Source: Streptomyces sp. NBC_00568
GTDB lineage: Bacteria > Actinomycetota > Actinomycetes > Streptomycetales > Streptomycetaceae
DNA: 64,000 bases
NCBI RefSeq assembly: GCF_026341855.1
Contig: NZ_JAPENW010000002.1
Location: forward strand, 248,001-312,000
Direction: 5' to 3'
Below are positions 62,001 through 64,000 of the stretch, in pieces. Within the stretch, counting starts at the first letter, position 1. Each line of letters starts with the position of its first letter. The position numbers were made by a program, and so were the translations under genes. The notes under the pieces were generated by a model. It was given only the letters and a program-made list of their open reading frames with translations. It did no database searches and was not told the DNA's origin.

Positions 62001-64000
62001 ATGGACATTGACCACGCAGGTCAGCGACTACCGGAGCAGCCTCGGAGCCAGGAGATCGACTACGGCGCTGGCCGCCCAACGGTTGCTGTTGGACACGGAA
62101 GCGCGCCCAACAGCAACAACCCTCTGTCTAACCCAATCCAGTTCATGCAGGTCAGCCTCACGCGGACGACTAACTTCCTTGAGACAGGACAGTGCGCGAA
62201 CCAACGCGAGCCCAATCAGCTCCGGGGCACCCGCGGGAGGCGTAGGTGCTCGGACCATGCCAGGTCCGGCCAGTCTTCCAGCCAGCACCCGACGAGTCGT
62301 GGTGCCCCATGGATCTCGGTGGTGGCCTGCTGGTTGAGATCGATCCTGTGTCACTTTGTGCTTGCACCCGTCGGCCGGCGTCTGTTTCTCGGTCTCCTCC
62401 TAACCGGCCCAGCGTCTTCGGTACTTGCTCCCGATGCCGTTCCTCCTTTCACTTCTCACGGTGGTGGCTACTCCCCTTTGCTCGGCGGCCAGCGTTGTCG
62501 TTAGCCTCTCGGCTCTTCTAGGACTACGGAAGCCAGTCCGCCGATGCCTTCCTGTTGCATGCCTGCTGGACGCGCCGGGCCGGCCACGCGGTGAGCTCTT
62601 CTCTCAGGGAAGAGGTGGCAGCGGTCTGAGGGAGGAGGGCCAGGGAGTAGCGCAGAAGGATCTTGAGGTCCCGTCGTGGTCTCGGTCAGGCTTTCGCGTT
62701 GTAGCTCTCGGGGTGCCGTGCGGGGTGGCGTGCGCTGGTAGTCACCGAAGCGAAGCAGACACTCGAGCGGCTGTGTCTCGTCGAGGCTCTCCTGTTGTCC
62801 GCCAGCATTGGTTGCCGGATCTGAAAGCGCGTACCGGAACTCCTTCGATGGCTTGGTGGGCAGGCTCCCGAGATCGTCGGGGTCGATTTCGCATCCACGT
62901 CCTGCGCCTTGTCCGACGGCCGGAGGATCGACAGTCCGAGAAGCTCGAGAAGACCCAGTGGGATCTGTGCGGGAACCAGCAGGGCTCTCACCACCGCGAA
63001 AGGGCCCGGCAAAAGGTCGTCCGCGCACACGCCACGGTGGCCGGCCCGCGCCGCAAGCTCTAGCACCCGACTGATCCGCGAGAACCCGGGAATCGCTGCT
63101 GAGGGCTTGTGGGTGAAAGGACTCGCCACAGCCGTCGGGCACATCTGTCCACGAAGCTGGCTCGTCCGTCTTCATGACGACGTTGGAAGACAAGGCCGCC
63201 CGGTTTTGGCGGGAGTTCGTTCGGATCGACCGTTGCGATCTGACCTCCCTGGTCCGTTCCGGGTGCGCAGTAGTGGACAGTTCCCATCCTCTCTGCGTCC
63301 GTAGCTGGGGGTGCAGGGGTGTACGGGACCGTCCTGGACCGGGAGAGAACGTCGCCAAGGCCGCCTGGTGGGTGGAGAAGGGTGCGGAACGTTTGGGAGG
63401 AGACGCCCATCTAGCTGGCTTGTCGTAGAACTCAGCTTCATTCCTCAGCAGCCCCGCGGTGTAGCTGGCTCTGAAGATGAGCGCGTTCAGTCAGTTCACA
63501 CAAGCGCTCAGGGACAAGGATTCTCAGCGGGTGACGAGCCTTAACAGGAAGGATCCCTTTTCCAGAGGTCGGGCGCGGGATTCTGAACCTGCTCGGCGTG
63601 CGCATGTTCCGCTGTCTGTGCTGCTCCGCCCCTCTCGCTCGGACAGCATGTCCTCGAGAGCGACGGGATCACCACTTGGACGTGGTCGGTATCCCTATGC
63701 CCTGCCGTGGCTGACAAAGTCCGTCGATGTCAGCGTCTCGCCAGAGCGAGTCGGCATTGCTGCGGGGCCACCGCCTGCGGCCCTCACGTCCTGGAGCTCG
63801 CGCACCAGATCAGCTAAAGCGCACCAATCGCTGCGGCACAATCGCCCAAGCGGTCGCGCGAATCATGGCTGCTCTACCGAAGCTCGCTGCTGGTGGCTGA
63901 GCCTCATAGCGGGCCGGTGCCAACTCCCTGTCCTACCGAGCAGGCGGTTGTGGACGCCGCTTGTCAGACGGAGGACCGCGATGAGGCGGTGGGACCGCTC
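62001..64000. other. Gene-poor right end of the window
   Basis: Two kilobases with many overlapping open frames but no convincing gene. On the minus strand between about 62690 and 63080 the pieces VLELAARAGHRGVCADDLLP and PLGLLELLGLSILRPSDKA (one frame) and DPDDLGSLPTKPSKEFRYAL with ECLLRFGDYQRTPPRTAPRE (another) look partly coding, perhaps a frameshifted gene. A replication gene could have been here, but I see no helicase, primase or HTH motif. Confidence 0.3.

Noticed and set aside
62501..63358. 285-codon minus-strand ORF as a replication gene
   Set aside because: Coding character switches between frames and no replication motif is visible.

Overview
The window looks like Streptomyces (or a close relative): the DNA is very GC-rich, codons end mostly in G or C, several genes start with GTG or TTG, and the families are typical of that genus (SARP regulator with NB-ARC and TPR domains, zinc-finger anti-sigma, secreted subtilase, YtrA-type GntR/ABC operon, many lipoproteins). 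Adding up the intact genes listed here gives only about 60% coding. At least eleven transposase genes or fragments from IS5, IS256, IS3, IS630, IS701 and IS200/IS605 groups are present, nearly all broken. With a plasmid-type parA-parB pair near the right end, this suggests a plasmid (perhaps linear) or a chromosome-arm/integrated-plasmid region.

Layout. 1-9.6 kb: end of a regulator-like gene, a decayed gene with a hexanucleotide repeat, an FAD-dependent oxidoreductase, an ECF-type sigma factor, a BBE-type flavin oxidase, a leftward ridA / DauR-like regulator / dehydratase operon, and a second ECF sigma factor. 9.6-13.2 kb: decayed DNA with IS5 and IS256 remnants around one membrane-anchored lectin-like gene. 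13.4-19.7 kb: large subtilase, a polytopic membrane protein, a small secreted lectin-like protein. 19.8-23.1 kb: module A, a lipoprotein divergent from a response regulator and histidine kinase. 23.2-29.1 kb: IS5-type element, a secreted trypsin/SGNH-hydrolase/VCBS fusion, IS3 remnant, MFS exporter. 29.7-36.8 kb: module B, a paralogous lipoprotein, a MacB-like permease, ATPase and adaptor, and a divergent paralogous two-component system. 36.9-42.6 kb: MITE-like IS derivative, L7/L12-like protein, anti-sigma factor, SARP regulator, alpha/beta hydrolase. 43-55.6 kb: secreted proteins (trypsin-like lipoprotein, SCO0930-like repeat lipoprotein, DUF3152 metalloprotease-like, DUF4232 lipoprotein), an RsbW-type ATPase and a GntR-ABC operon, among IS remnants. 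56.3-62 kb: a 67-bp palindrome, parAB with repeated short palindromes, a TnpB pseudogene, iteron-like repeats and a small membrane protein. 62-64 kb: no convincing gene.

How the genes may work together. The most interesting pattern is in modules A and B. Each pairs an OmpR-type two-component system with a lipoprotein, and the extracellular domains of both kinases carry the same four-cysteine pattern, with similar spacing and local motifs, as the mature lipoproteins. That suggests kinase sensor and lipoprotein share a fold, so the lipoprotein may be a ligand, decoy or co-sensor; in module B an adjacent ABC exporter could be the output. The rest is largely a secretome and cell-surface island. 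All family calls come from reading motifs by eye; no database search was possible.
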